A DNA stretch of 64,000 bases from assembly GCF_031846525.1 (NCBI RefSeq), contig NZ_JAVRHM010000004.1:1-64000 (forward strand), in the 5' to 3' direction. How positions within the stretch are numbered: position 1 is the stretch's first letter; each line of letters begins with the position of its first letter. The DNA is from Autumnicola patrickiae. GTDB lineage: Bacteria > Bacteroidota > Bacteroidia > Flavobacteriales > Flavobacteriaceae. The notes below the pieces were generated by a model. That model did no database searches and had not been told where the DNA came from. It saw only the letters and a program-made list of their open reading frames with translations. Made by a program: the position numbers and the translations under genes. Positions 43,292 through 52,807 of this stretch are shown piece by piece.

Positions 43292-45202
43292 TTAACTTTT
43301 TGTAACTATAACTGCTTTAAGATTATTCATTTCTTCAACAGCACCTATAAATTCCCGGAAGTCCTCGTATTTTTCAGACGACCACTCCCCTTTATTAATT
43401 TGGAGAAACTTCTTTACAACCAGCATCACACCGTCTTCTCCCTCTTCCATTTTTATTTCAATTTTGGAATTACCAAATTCAGAAGTTATTGCGCTCCCTT
43501 CAGGTAGAGCCTCCACTTCATATTCGGCAGGAATTTTATATCTGAAGGTGTCAGCATAAGTTTTACCCCTGCTGATTCTTACAGGATATTTTCTATTTTC
43601 AATTTCCCTGAGCTTTATTCGTTCATTTTTAACAAAATTAAGTGGAAGCAGAAAACGGTTTCCCGCTTTTATAGCAAAACGGTCTCCCCTGAATTTTAAT
43701 TTTTCAGTAAATCGTATAGCCTCTTTGTTATTGCTGAAGCTTATACTGTCAAAAGAGATGTTCTGAATGTGAGCCCACTCGCTACGGTAATATTCTTTCT
43801 GATCTTTTTCCTGTTGTCGTTCAAGAGGATAAATATCTCCATAAGGTATGCCTGTACTTGAACGTTCGAAATTTGCCAAAAAACCGCCTTCACTTTGTAA
43901 CTCCACAGTGCAGTGAATTTCTTCAAGATTATCTTCTGCCGAATATTCTCGGGTCTTAATAATTTCCCCTCCTTCCGGAGTTAAGCGTAAAACAAAACGG
44001 TCGTCTGTAAAATCACCTAAATAATCAAACGGAAAAAATTGGTTGGTACATTCCAGCCAGATGTCCTCTTTCTCCTCCCTCGGAATATTTAATATTACAT
44101 GGTTACCCTGAATTTTAGTAAAATCGGGATCTATATCTAACTTTTCACCTGAATGTACTATAGTATAATACGCTTCAATATCCTGAGATTTTAAAAGCGC
44201 CATTGTATAATTTGTAAGACCTTTACAATCCCCATATCCAAGCTTATCCACCTCTCCGGCATACGCAGGCTCCCAGCCTCCTATTCCCAAAGCAATTGCT
44301 ACATACCTGGTACTATTTTGCACATACTCGTAAATAATACGCGCTTTCTCCTCAAGGCTTTTAGCGTCCTTTGTAAGGAGAGTGATTTTATTTATGGTTT
44401 CCTGCGGTAAATCGTCATGGCCTTTTACTAAGTTTTCGTACTGCCATTTTCCAAATTCTTCCCAATTTCCTGCACTTCCATTTATTCCTTCCAGATGAAA
44501 TCCTTTAAGGGCAACAACCAACCTTGGAGCATTCTGGTGAAAATAAGGAGATAAAACTTCATATTCCATCGCCTGAATATCCTGAATTTTATAATGAAGG
44601 CTAAGACTATCAGAGTCCTTTTCAACCTGAAGATCTTCCATGTTTTTTTCTGAAAAACGCAGTGAGCTTCTTGTGTGGTTTAAAATTTGAAAAGAAGAAT
44701 TTTCTACACTTATATTATAACCGGGAACGGGCCTCCATTCAGGTATAAAAATACTATTCTTGCTTTCTACCTCACTAGTGTAGTGTATAGTGTAAGGATA
44801 AGAGCGGGGTGTGTAGTTAAGATAACTCACCCGGTTATCTGCAAACAAGACGAAGGATGGGAAATTGCTTTCATCCATAAAATCCCGCCCTCTGATTTTT
44901 TTTATTTGTTTCCCATTTCTGTCATAAACAATCGCCTGCTGATGTTTAATTTTCTCAGAAGCATCATAGACTTCATAAGCGCCAAGAAAACGATCCCCCT
45001 TTTGATTTAAGATGGTAATCACCTTATCAATTTTTGTAACTACCTTATCCAGGTCCTCCACTACGATTTTTTCATCATAATTTCTTATTACCGCATTTGC
45101 ATTATTTAAAAGCGATATGTCGATATGAGAAACAGGATAATCCTGACATTGAAGATTTAAGCAGTATAAACCACCGAAAATTAAAAGCCAATACTTGTGC
45201 AT
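43292..45202 (-). CDS. DUF3857/transglutaminase-like exported protein with intact Cys and His
   Basis: About 636 residues from the start at 45202 (MHKYWLLIFGGLYCLNLQCQ signal peptide); the frame is open to 45250. Domain order matches its neighbours: DUF3857, transglutaminase core, beta tail. The core retains Cys326 in LGYGDCKGLTNYTMALL and a His in QGNHVILNIPR, so of the three paralogues this one is the best candidate for an active enzyme. The region round EYVQNSTRYVAIALGIGGWE is typical of the family. It is predicted periplasmic or outer-membrane associated. Substrate unknown. Confidence 0.82.
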   Translation of the reverse strand: MHKYWLLIFGGLYCLNLQCQDYPVSHIDISLLNNANAVIRNYDEKIVVEDLDKVVTKIDKVITILNQKGDRFLGAYEVYDASEKIKHQQAIVYDRNGKQIKKIRGRDFMDESNFPSFVLFADNRVSYLNYTPRSYPYTIHYTSEVESKNSIFIPEWRPVPGYNISVENSSFQILNHTRSSLRFSEKNMEDLQVEKDSDSLSLHYKIQDIQAMEYEVLSPYFHQNAPRLVVALKGFHLEGINGSAGNWEEFGKWQYENLVKGHDDLPQETINKITLLTKDAKSLEEKARIIYEYVQNSTRYVAIALGIGGWEPAYAGEVDKLGYGDCKGLTNYTMALLKSQDIEAYYTIVHSGEKLDIDPDFTKIQGNHVILNIPREEKEDIWLECTNQFFPFDYLGDFTDDRFVLRLTPEGGEIIKTREYSAEDNLEEIHCTVELQSEGGFLANFERSSTGIPYGDIYPLERQQEKDQKEYYRSEWAHIQNISFDSISFSNNKEAIRFTEKLKFRGDRFAIKAGNRFLLPLNFVKNERIKLREIENRKYPVRISRGKTYADTFRYKIPAEYEVEALPEGSAITSEFGNSKIEIKMEEGEDGVMLVVKKFLQINKGEWSSEKYEDFREFIGAVEEMNNLKAVIVTKS

Positions 45203-45302
45203 TCTATTAAAATAAAAGAGATAATAAACCTTAAATGATAAGGGAACCAAACTTTAGAAAAAATCTTGGTTACTTAACCGAGCATTATGTTATATCTCAA
45301 GT

Positions 45303-47315
45303 TTAAACTTTTTCTAATACTATTTTTTCATTTTCTTTTTCGACACAGCGCTTATAGAACTCTCTTAGGGATTCATAATAACCTGCATCTATGTAGGGCT
45401 TTTTTATTGAGAATCGTGATGTAATCTGCAATGTCCCGTTTTGCTCTGCGACATGAAACAGGAAAGCTCCTGTGTCATCCGGCAAAACCATGTTCAATGA
45501 CTGTGGTATAGAAGCTACTTTATACCCTTCAGGTATTGATAAGGTGACCATTTTAGCATTAGTAAACGGGTTGATGTAATTAACAGGAAATTGCCGAAAT
45601 TCTTCTTTAAATGGATTTTCAGCCAATTTTAAAAAAAGTAGCGGTGAGAAATAAATTTTGTTTCCTACCACATCTGCTTCATTTGAGGATGTAAACTGAA
45701 AAATTTCTTCAATTGGCTCTTTTACCAGAACAGAATTTTTCACCTTAATACCAATAATTTCCTGCAGTCCAAACCCTTCTGCTAATGAAGATTTTATATC
45801 TTTTTCTGCAACTCCCGCCTTCTTTTGACGATAATTTAAAGCCTTATTCCCAACAAAACGTTCTTTGACTTCTCCTGTAACCACGCCATTATTATCTATA
45901 GCAGCCATCACGAAGTGATATTCTTCTGCCCTGCTGGTTTCATTCAAATCTATTTCCTGAGCTATCCCCTTATCACTAATCATACGTCCTGTCCAGTTAT
46001 AAACCCTTGCCGGAAGAATATTCACCGCACTCCACTTTTCTGTAGCATCAAGTAGCAGAGTCTTTCCATTTTCACGTAGACCGGCAATCACATAGTTATA
46101 ACCTTCCAGGGTTGGATAAAGCGGGACGCCGTTGCTTTGGGTACTCACCAGCACTGGGTTAACATCCAAACCACATTCCCGAAGTAAAGCGATTAAACTT
46201 AGATTAATTTCTGCTACGTTACCTGCTCCATTTTTATAAGCTTTAGATATATCCTGCTCTACATATTTGCCATATTCACCGTTCCAGGTCATTCTTAGCT
46301 TTATTAATTCCAGCGCCTTTTCAAGTATTATTTCCTTTTCTACATATTGGGAAGTAATGTTTTTCGCTGCTTCTTTTAAGAATCGTGTATCCTCTAATTG
46401 CTTTCCAAAATTTTTAGACTTAAAAATAGAACGGGCTACTTCTTCCCAGGTAATAGCATAATTCTTTACATTTCCTTCGGAGAATTCAGTAGAAGTGAGT
46501 TCATAAATAATGGAATACCGATAGTTATTAATGTTATTAACGAACGGCTCTTCCTTTAAAGCCGGAATATTTTCTTTTTGGTATTCGCTGATAATTTCCT
46601 GAAAATTCACCCTGGCTGAATTAGATCTAATAGTAGAAGTACCGTAACCACCGGTGCCTGCATAAGTAAAACCCAAACTTCGGCTTTCCACGGAAGAATT
46701 GGGTGATATTTCGAAGGATCCTCTCTTTAAAACCCGAAAACCGAACATTTGCGGCGTCCTTATTTTTGCATAGTAGTGCTTCACAGGTATATCCTGCTGA
46801 AGAACAAGGTCATCTACTTTCCAAAAAGGAGAAATTGTTTTATAGCTCCATTCCACCACAGATCCCACCCTTGCATTGGGCATCGTAAAAACAGATTCGT
46901 TCCAGTGTTTGTTGATATTTTTCTCGAATACAACCTTTTCATCAAACTTCGTTTTCTCCACCTTGCCACCTTCCAGATTATAAGTGGCACCTTCTATTTC
47001 CTCAAGAATTTCTTTATCAGTATCATTTTTATAAAGCGGGATTTTTTTGGTAGCATAATCAAGCCCTTCTTTAGATAAAATATGGATACGTTCGGTAACT
47101 TCATTAATGATTGTCCAATGATCAGAATCACTATAATCGAAGTATGTTTCCCTGTGCTTTATCAAAAATACGGCAGGCGAAGACAATTTTGATGTATCTT
47201 TTTCTATCTCAAAATCCCTCTCAGATAACTTATCTAGTTTATACTTCTGTGCCCAACCTCCGGTAGATAAAAAAGTAAGCAGTACAATAAAAGCAAATTT
47301 CCTTTTTAGCTTCAT
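45303..47315 (-). CDS. DUF3857/transglutaminase-like exported protein lacking the catalytic Cys
   Basis: About 670 residues from the start at 47315 (MKLKRKFAFIVLLTFLSTGGWAQ signal peptide); the frame is open to 47369. It aligns with the paralogue at 41264 throughout. The active-site Cys position is Val367 (GAGNVAEINLSLIALL) and the His is Asn (GYNYVIAG), so it cannot be a cysteine enzyme and is probably structural or binding. It is first in the run of three tandem copies. The 100 bases before it contain no obvious -7 box. Confidence 0.82.
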   Translation of the reverse strand: MKLKRKFAFIVLLTFLSTGGWAQKYKLDKLSERDFEIEKDTSKLSSPAVFLIKHRETYFDYSDSDHWTIINEVTERIHILSKEGLDYATKKIPLYKNDTDKEILEEIEGATYNLEGGKVEKTKFDEKVVFEKNINKHWNESVFTMPNARVGSVVEWSYKTISPFWKVDDLVLQQDIPVKHYYAKIRTPQMFGFRVLKRGSFEISPNSSVESRSLGFTYAGTGGYGTSTIRSNSARVNFQEIISEYQKENIPALKEEPFVNNINNYRYSIIYELTSTEFSEGNVKNYAITWEEVARSIFKSKNFGKQLEDTRFLKEAAKNITSQYVEKEIILEKALELIKLRMTWNGEYGKYVEQDISKAYKNGAGNVAEINLSLIALLRECGLDVNPVLVSTQSNGVPLYPTLEGYNYVIAGLRENGKTLLLDATEKWSAVNILPARVYNWTGRMISDKGIAQEIDLNETSRAEEYHFVMAAIDNNGVVTGEVKERFVGNKALNYRQKKAGVAEKDIKSSLAEGFGLQEIIGIKVKNSVLVKEPIEEIFQFTSSNEADVVGNKIYFSPLLFLKLAENPFKEEFRQFPVNYINPFTNAKMVTLSIPEGYKVASIPQSLNMVLPDDTGAFLFHVAEQNGTLQITSRFSIKKPYIDAGYYESLREFYKRCVEKENEKIVLEKV

Positions 47316-47479
47316 TTTTCGAATCTTTAAGTTAAAAAAGTCTTCTAAAAAATCTTCAGGGCAATTCACATGGCTTTCCCGAAGCTAAAAAAAGAAGAAT
47401 ATCGTACTTAAGAATTAGTGTTAGAAAATTTTCGGAAGAAAATTCTAACCACCCGCAATATATAAAATTTTAAGAAATT

Positions 47480-47932
47480 TTAACTTTTATTTTTAGAATC
47501 CATTAAAATTGTAACAGGTCCGTCATTTACCAGGGCAACCTTCATATCTGCACCAAACTCTCCCGTACCTACTCTTTTTTCCATTTTTTCCTCAAGCACT
47601 TCAATAAATTTTTCGTAGAGAGGTACTGCCACGTCGGGTTTGGCCGCTTTAATATAACTTGGGCGATTTCCTTTTTTAGTACTCGCATGTAGGGTGAACT
47701 GGCTTACTACAACTGCGTCCCCTTCAATATCCAGCAACGAAAGATTCATCACTTCATCATCATCATTAAAAATGCGCATTTTTACAATCTTACTGCAAAG
47801 CCACTCTATATCTTCTTCTGTATCTTTCTCTTCGATCCCCAATAAAATAACCAAGCCTTGTTTAATAACCGCATTTACACGATGGTTAATAGTCACAGAA
47901 GCTTCTGAAACTCTTTGTAGTACTACTCTCAT
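47480..47932 (-). CDS. dtd: D-aminoacyl-tRNA deacylase
   Basis: 150 residues. It hydrolyses D-amino acids wrongly loaded on tRNA. Signature motifs are MRVVLQRVSEASVTI at the N-terminus, SQFTLHASTKKGNRPSY and LVNDGPVTILMDS at the C-terminus. It overlaps the end of rsgA by 4 bases, so the two are translationally coupled. Complete and ordinary. Confidence 0.93.
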   Translation of the reverse strand: MRVVLQRVSEASVTINHRVNAVIKQGLVILLGIEEKDTEEDIEWLCSKIVKMRIFNDDDEVMNLSLLDIEGDAVVVSQFTLHASTKKGNRPSYIKAAKPDVAVPLYEKFIEVLEEKMEKRVGTGEFGADMKVALVNDGPVTILMDSKNKS

Positions 47933-48885
47933 TTCTTTTGGTAATTATCTATCCTGTAATTCTCATCTTCACCATCCATTATTTGTAAATAACTTTTATA
48001 TCTGGACCAGGCAACTTCCCCCTCTTCCAATGCTTCCTTAACAGCACACTGCGGCTCTTCCAAATGCAGACAATTATGGAATTTACAGTCTTGCTTTAGT
48101 GCAAAAAATTCAGGAAAGTAATCCCCGATTTCCTCCTTTTCCATATCTACCACTCCAAAACCTTTAATTCCCGGAGTGTCGATGATCCTTGCGTCGAAAC
48201 TGAGATCGAACATTTCAGCAAAGGTGGTAGTATGCTGCCCCTGCCGGTGCTGTTCAGAAATTTCTGAGGTTTTTAAGCTCAAAGAAGGCTCGAGTGCATT
48301 AATCAGAGTAGATTTTCCCGTTCCGCTGTGACCGGAAAACATGCTGGTTTTGCCAATCATCATTTCCTTAACCTTCTCTACATTTTTTCCTGTCTTTGCT
48401 GAAATTCCCACGCATTCATAACCAATATTCCGGTAAAGCTGGGCGAGGAATTTTACTTCCAGGACTTCTTCTTCAGTGTAAGTGTCGGTTTTATTAAAGA
48501 GGATGACTGCTTCAATATCATAAGCTTCAGCCGTGACAAGAAAGCGATCCATAAATGTTGTAAACGTCGGCGGATTATTTAGCGTAACTATAAGGAAAAC
48601 CCTGTCGATATTTGAAGCAATTATATGCGTTTGCTTAGAAAGGTTTACAGACTTACGAATGATGTAATTTTCCCGTTCTTCAATTTTCTTTATTACCCCC
48701 TGCTGCTCATCTCCCTGTTGCTCCTCCAGATCAAAAATGACTTCGTCCCCTACCGCAACAGGGTTTGTGCTCTTTATTCCTTTAATACGGAACTTTCCTT
48801 TTATACGGCAGTTATAAAATTCTCCAGATTTGGTTTTCACCTGGTACCAGCTGCCTGTAGACTTGTAAACAGTTCCTTTCATCAA
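47929..48885 (-). CDS. rsgA: Ribosome small subunit-dependent GTPase RsgA
   Basis: 318 residues. It assists late 30S maturation. An N-terminal OB-fold is followed by a circularly permuted GTPase: G4 as LFNKTD, G1 as GHSGTGKSTLINAL, G3 as DTPG in IIDTPGIKGFG. A C-terminal zinc-binding segment contains CKFHNCLHLEEPQC. It is translationally coupled to dtd. Confidence 0.93.
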   Translation of the reverse strand: MMKGTVYKSTGSWYQVKTKSGEFYNCRIKGKFRIKGIKSTNPVAVGDEVIFDLEEQQGDEQQGVIKKIEERENYIIRKSVNLSKQTHIIASNIDRVFLIVTLNNPPTFTTFMDRFLVTAEAYDIEAVILFNKTDTYTEEEVLEVKFLAQLYRNIGYECVGISAKTGKNVEKVKEMMIGKTSMFSGHSGTGKSTLINALEPSLSLKTSEISEQHRQGQHTTTFAEMFDLSFDARIIDTPGIKGFGVVDMEKEEIGDYFPEFFALKQDCKFHNCLHLEEPQCAVKEALEEGEVAWSRYKSYLQIMDGEDENYRIDNYQKK

Positions 48886-48908
48886 ATATTAATATTATCT
48901 TAATTACC

Positions 48909-48941
48909 TTGTAAAATCAATCATTTTTTCGCATACATTTG
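48909..48941 (+). promoter_or_regulatory. Promoter for the CsgG-like exported protein
   Basis: TTG (48909-48911), a 22-base spacer and a perfect TACATTTG (48934-48941) precede the start at 48968 by 26 bases. Confidence 0.6.
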
Positions 48942-48967
48942 ATCGCGTAAATTTAATCATAATCATC

Positions 48968-49615
48968 ATGAAAATTATTACCAAACAATCATTAATCCCG
49001 GTCTTGTTCTTCTTCATCGGGCTATCATCAATTGCACAAACTCACCTTTATGAGAATCCGAATTTCGATCAAATCGCAAAAGAGCATAAGGAAATCGCTA
49101 TTTTGCCATTCACTGCAAAGGTAAGCCTACGACCTAAACAAATGAAAGAAATTTCCGTTGAACAGTTGGCAGAAATGGAAAAAAGCGAAGGTACAGCCGT
49201 ACAAGCCGCGATGTATTCCTGGTTTTTAAAAAGAAAAACCCGCGGAAAGTTGTTTATCGACGTTCAGGATCCAAAACGTACCAATGCCATACTGGCTAAA
49301 AATGAAATTACCGATTTTTCTGTTTACACACCAGAAGAACTGGCTCAACTTTTAGAAGTAGACGCTGTTATTGGCGGCACCTTCGAAACTGACAAACCAA
49401 TGTCTGATGGTGCTTCTATTGCACTTGGCGTTCTTGTTGGTTTTTGGGGAGCAACAAATTCTGCCACAATTAATATGAGCGTAAATAACGCAGTGGATGG
49501 AGAACTTCTCTGGAATTACAACAAGAGAGTGGTTGGCAGCCTTGGCAGCAGTACAGATGGCTTGATCAATACTCTTATGCGTAAAGCTTCAAGAAGATTG
49601 GCATATACAAAGTAA
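48968..49615 (+). CDS. Exported protein of unknown function, weakly CsgG/DUF799-like
   Basis: 215 residues with a signal peptide (LIPVLFFFIGLSSIAQ). The segment KEIAILPFTAKVSLRP and the pattern EELAQLLEVDAVIGGTFETD, with SINNAVDGELLW-like VNNAVDGELLWNYNK, recall curli CsgG and GNA1162-type periplasmic proteins that build an alpha-beta nucleotide-binding-like fold. The similarity is at pattern level only. It has its own promoter and a strong terminator, and stands alone between divergent and convergent core genes. Confidence 0.6.
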   Translation: MKIITKQSLIPVLFFFIGLSSIAQTHLYENPNFDQIAKEHKEIAILPFTAKVSLRPKQMKEISVEQLAEMEKSEGTAVQAAMYSWFLKRKTRGKLFIDVQDPKRTNAILAKNEITDFSVYTPEELAQLLEVDAVIGGTFETDKPMSDGASIALGVLVGFWGATNSATINMSVNNAVDGELLWNYNKRVVGSLGSSTDGLINTLMRKASRRLAYTK

Positions 49616-49622
49616 GTGGAGT

Positions 49623-49665
49623 AAAATAAGAAAGCCTCACTGCAAAAGTGAGGCTTTCTTATTTT
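49623..49665. terminator. Bidirectional terminator
   Basis: A 19-bp perfect stem (49623-49641 with 49647-49665) around GCAAA, with A- and T-runs on both sides, lies between the convergent exported-protein gene and aroG/CM gene and can serve both strands. Confidence 0.92.
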
Positions 49666-49710
49666 ATAAAAACAGATTTTCAGTTTTAAAATCTTTCTAC
49701 AAAACTGTTT

Positions 49711-50793
49711 TTACGCCTTCATTACTTTCTCCTGGTGGTTAATAGATTCCTGGTGAACAGCTTTGAACAGACGTAAAATAAACTCCTCGCTAAGTCCATG
49801 TTGCTCTCCTTCCAACACCATCTTCCCAAGGATTTCATTCCACCTTTTAGTCTGAAGAACCGAAACGTTCTGAGCCTTTTTCACTTTTCCAATTTCATCA
49901 GAAACTTTCATTCTTTTAGCGAGCAATTCGATTAACTGATTATCGGTTACATCTATCTGTGCTCTTAAAGTGCTGAGTTTTTTTTGAAATTCTTCACTTT
50001 CAGAAACTTCTTTTCTAATCTTCAAATCTTTCATAATCTGAACAAGGGTTGCTGGAGTTATTTGTTGTGCTGCATCACTCCATGCATCATCAGGAGTGTG
50101 ATGAGTTTCTACCATAATTCCGTCGTAATTTAAATCCAGCGCCGTCTGGCAAAGATCAAAAATTATATCACGACGTCCGGCAATATGCGAAGGATCAAGT
50201 ATTAATGGAAGATCAGGAAATTTATTCTGAAGTTCAATTGCGATCTGCCATTCCGGATTGTTTCGGTATTTCGTTTTTTCGTAAGCTGAAAACCCTCTGT
50301 GGATTACTCCAAGATTTTTAATGTCTGCAGTATAAAAACGCTCCACAGCACCTAACCACAGGGATAAATCTGGGTTCACAGGGTTCTTTACCAGAACGGT
50401 TTTATCAGTTCCTTTTAAGGCATCTGCTATTTCCTGAACAATAAACGGAGAAACTGTAGTACGCGCACCAATCCAGAGAATATCCACATCATTTTCTAAG
50501 GCAAGGTCAACATGAGCAGTATTTGCAACTTCCGTAGTAGTTAACATTCCTGTCTCTTCCTTCGCCTTTTTAAGCCATTTTAATCCAAGAGCACCAACAC
50601 CTTCAAAGTTACCAGGTCTGGTTCTTGGCTTCCAGATTCCTGCCCGCAAGACTGTTGCATCAGTATCTTTTAGCTGGTGTGCAATTTTCAAAACCTGCTC
50701 CTCGGTTTCGGCGCTACATGGTCCGGCAATTACTAGGGGATGATCCAGTCCAAAATTATCCAGCCAGTTTCTAAGTTCTTTTTTGTTTTCCAT
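49711..50793 (-). CDS. Bifunctional DAHP synthase / chorismate mutase (type II)
   Basis: 360 residues. Residues about 1-255 form a 3-deoxy-7-phosphoheptulonate synthase (VIAGPCSAETEEQV, RAGIWKPRTRPGNFEG, LILDPSHIAGRRD). Residues about 265-360 form an AroQ chorismate mutase (LRAQIDVTDNQLIELLAKRM, VHQESINHQ). It starts the shikimate pathway and converts chorismate to prephenate on one polypeptide, a common Bacteroidota fusion. It is the last gene of the pheA-aminotransferase-tyrA-aroG operon and so under the attenuator at the operon head. Confidence 0.92.
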   Translation of the reverse strand: MENKKELRNWLDNFGLDHPLVIAGPCSAETEEQVLKIAHQLKDTDATVLRAGIWKPRTRPGNFEGVGALGLKWLKKAKEETGMLTTTEVANTAHVDLALENDVDILWIGARTTVSPFIVQEIADALKGTDKTVLVKNPVNPDLSLWLGAVERFYTADIKNLGVIHRGFSAYEKTKYRNNPEWQIAIELQNKFPDLPLILDPSHIAGRRDIIFDLCQTALDLNYDGIMVETHHTPDDAWSDAAQQITPATLVQIMKDLKIRKEVSESEEFQKKLSTLRAQIDVTDNQLIELLAKRMKVSDEIGKVKKAQNVSVLQTKRWNEILGKMVLEGEQHGLSEEFILRLFKAVHQESINHQEKVMKA

Positions 50794-50816
50794 TTCTCAA
50801 TATAATTTAAGTAGTA

Positions 50817-51665
50817 TTAGTTGATTCCGTTTAAGATTGTTTTTATATGATTTGTTCTTTCCATTTCATTAAAGACCTCTTCAAAATCCTCATTTTCGAT
50901 AAGATTTTTAAACTGTGTGAGATTTTTAATGTAACCATTTAAGGTTTCCAGCACGTTTTCTTTGTTCTGCTGAAAGATTGGTGTCCACATAGCAGGTGAA
51001 CTTTTTGCCAAACGCACGGTAGACGCAAATCCACTACCCGCAAGATCAAAAATATCCCGCTCGTTCTTTTCCTTTTCCAATACTGTTTTGCCAAGCATAA
51101 AAGAACTTATATGTGACAGATGGGAAACGTATGCGATGTGCCGGTCGTGTGATTCTGGATCCATGTACCTTATCCTCATTCCGAGTTTATTAAAAATGTC
51201 CAGTGCACGCTCCTGGAGCTTAAAAGCAGTCTTTTCTACCTCGCAAATAATATTGGTTTTGTCTTTGAAAAGTTGTGGTATTGCAGCTTCGGGACCGGAA
51301 TATTCGGTACCCGAAATTGGATGGGCAGCAAGAAAATTTCTTCTGTTTGCATGATCAGAAACCGCCTGGCAAAGCTTCGCTTTTGTGGAACCTGCATCAA
51401 TAACCAGCGTATTTCCGCCAATTTGATCCAGAGTTTTCGTAATAACTCCCAGGCTAACATCTACGGGAACGGCCACAAATACAACATCGGCATCTTCAAA
51501 ATCTCCCATTGTAGCTTTCTCATCTATCAGCTTTAATTCCCTTGCCCTGTCAAGATGTGCTTCATTAGCATCTATTCCGAAAATCTTTGCATCCGGAAAA
51601 TTTGCTTTTACATCCAGTGCAAAGGAACCTCCAATAAGTCCGATTCCTATGATATAAACCTTCAT
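50817..51665 (-). CDS. tyrA: Prephenate dehydrogenase
   Basis: 282 residues. It oxidises and decarboxylates prephenate to 4-hydroxyphenylpyruvate for tyrosine. The Rossmann motif is IGIGLIGGSFALDVKA; VDAGSTKAKLCQAVSDH and AAHPISGTEYSGPEAA are the substrate-binding blocks and HLSHISSFMLG is the C-terminal helix. Its start overlaps the aminotransferase stop by 4 bases. No ACT domain is present, so feedback control must act elsewhere. Confidence 0.92.
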   Translation of the reverse strand: MKVYIIGIGLIGGSFALDVKANFPDAKIFGIDANEAHLDRARELKLIDEKATMGDFEDADVVFVAVPVDVSLGVITKTLDQIGGNTLVIDAGSTKAKLCQAVSDHANRRNFLAAHPISGTEYSGPEAAIPQLFKDKTNIICEVEKTAFKLQERALDIFNKLGMRIRYMDPESHDRHIAYVSHLSHISSFMLGKTVLEKEKNERDIFDLAGSGFASTVRLAKSSPAMWTPIFQQNKENVLETLNGYIKNLTQFKNLIENEDFEEVFNEMERTNHIKTILNGIN

Positions 51666-52807
51666 TTCTTTACTCGTTTTATGGCTTCGGAAATATTTTC
51701 TTCGTTGGTACAGAGGGAAAACCTGATGTACCCTTCGCCCTGACTGCCAAAAATAAATCCCGGAGCGGTAAAAATATCATGAGTGTGTAAAAGATCGTCT
51801 ACAAAGCTTTCTGAAGTTTCTCCTTCCGGCACCCGGGCCCAGACGAACATTCCCTGCTGATCTTTTTCCGGAGTGCAATTAAGAGCTTCAGCAAGTTCCA
51901 GAACTTTCTTCTTTCGTTGCTTATAAATTTCATTCTGAGTGGTAAACCACTTTTTATCCAGTCGCAAAGCTTCCGCCGCTCCGGCTTGTAAAGGATAAAA
52001 CATCCCGCTATCCATATTGGTTTTCACCTTCAGGACAGTATTGATGTTTTTTTCACTTCCGCAGAGCATTCCAATACGCCAGCCAGCCATGTTAAAGCTT
52101 TTGCTCAGGGAATTCAGCTCAAGTACTACATCCCTGGAGTCTTCAGTTTTGAGAATACTTTCGGGATGGTCATTAAGGATAAAGCTATACGGATTATCAT
52201 TTATGATCAATATTTGATGTTTTTTGGCAAACGCCACTAAATCGGCAAAGAACTCATCGTTAGCCGCAGCACCGGTAGGCATATGAGGATAATTAACCCA
52301 CATTAGTTTCACCTTGCTTAAATCTTTTTTAGCTAATTCCTCCAGATCTGGAAGCCAGTTTCCTTTAGCATTAAGATCATAATAAACAGCTTCTGCTTCT
52401 ACTAATTTCGTGACTGAAGAATAAGTGGGATATCCTGGATTTGGAATCAAAACCTGATCTCCTTTATTAAGAAAAGCCATGGAAATATGTGTAATTCCTT
52501 CCTTGCTTCCCATCAACGGAATGACTTCAGTCTCCGGGTCCAGGCTCACATGATAATGGTTTTTATAAAAATCCCTTATGGCATTCCGGAAATCGGCAGT
52601 TCCCCTATAGGGCTGATATTGATGTGCCCCGGGATTCATCAGCGCCTCATTTAATTTTGAAATTACCTGTGGCGGTGGTGGCAGATCTGGACTACCAATA
52701 CCTAAATTAATAATAGGTTTCCCAGCAGCCTCCAATGCCCGCACTTCCCTGAGTTTACCGGAGAAGTAATATTCCTTTACTTCATCTAATCTTTTTGCCT
52801 GTACCAT
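51662..52807 (-). CDS. PLP-dependent aminotransferase (class I/II), aromatic biosynthesis
   Basis: 381 residues of fold type I. The PLP-binding Lys lies in LNSLSKSFNMAGWRIG, and NLGIGSPDLPPP plus IPNPGYPTYSSV are typical of the LL-DAP/aspartate aminotransferase-like subgroup. Placed between prephenate dehydratase and prephenate dehydrogenase, with a 1-base overlap with pheA and a 4-base overlap with tyrA, it probably performs the final transamination to phenylalanine and tyrosine or acts on prephenate. The exact amino acceptor is inferred. Confidence 0.87.
   Translation of the reverse strand: MVQAKRLDEVKEYYFSGKLREVRALEAAGKPIINLGIGSPDLPPPPQVISKLNEALMNPGAHQYQPYRGTADFRNAIRDFYKNHYHVSLDPETEVIPLMGSKEGITHISMAFLNKGDQVLIPNPGYPTYSSVTKLVEAEAVYYDLNAKGNWLPDLEELAKKDLSKVKLMWVNYPHMPTGAAANDEFFADLVAFAKKHQILIINDNPYSFILNDHPESILKTEDSRDVVLELNSLSKSFNMAGWRIGMLCGSEKNINTVLKVKTNMDSGMFYPLQAGAAEALRLDKKWFTTQNEIYKQRKKKVLELAEALNCTPEKDQQGMFVWARVPEGETSESFVDDLLHTHDIFTAPGFIFGSQGEGYIRFSLCTNEENISEAIKRVKK

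Noticed and set aside
43274..43507. Plus-strand frame of 77 codons over the DUF3857 gene
   Set aside because: Antisense shadow with no independent support.
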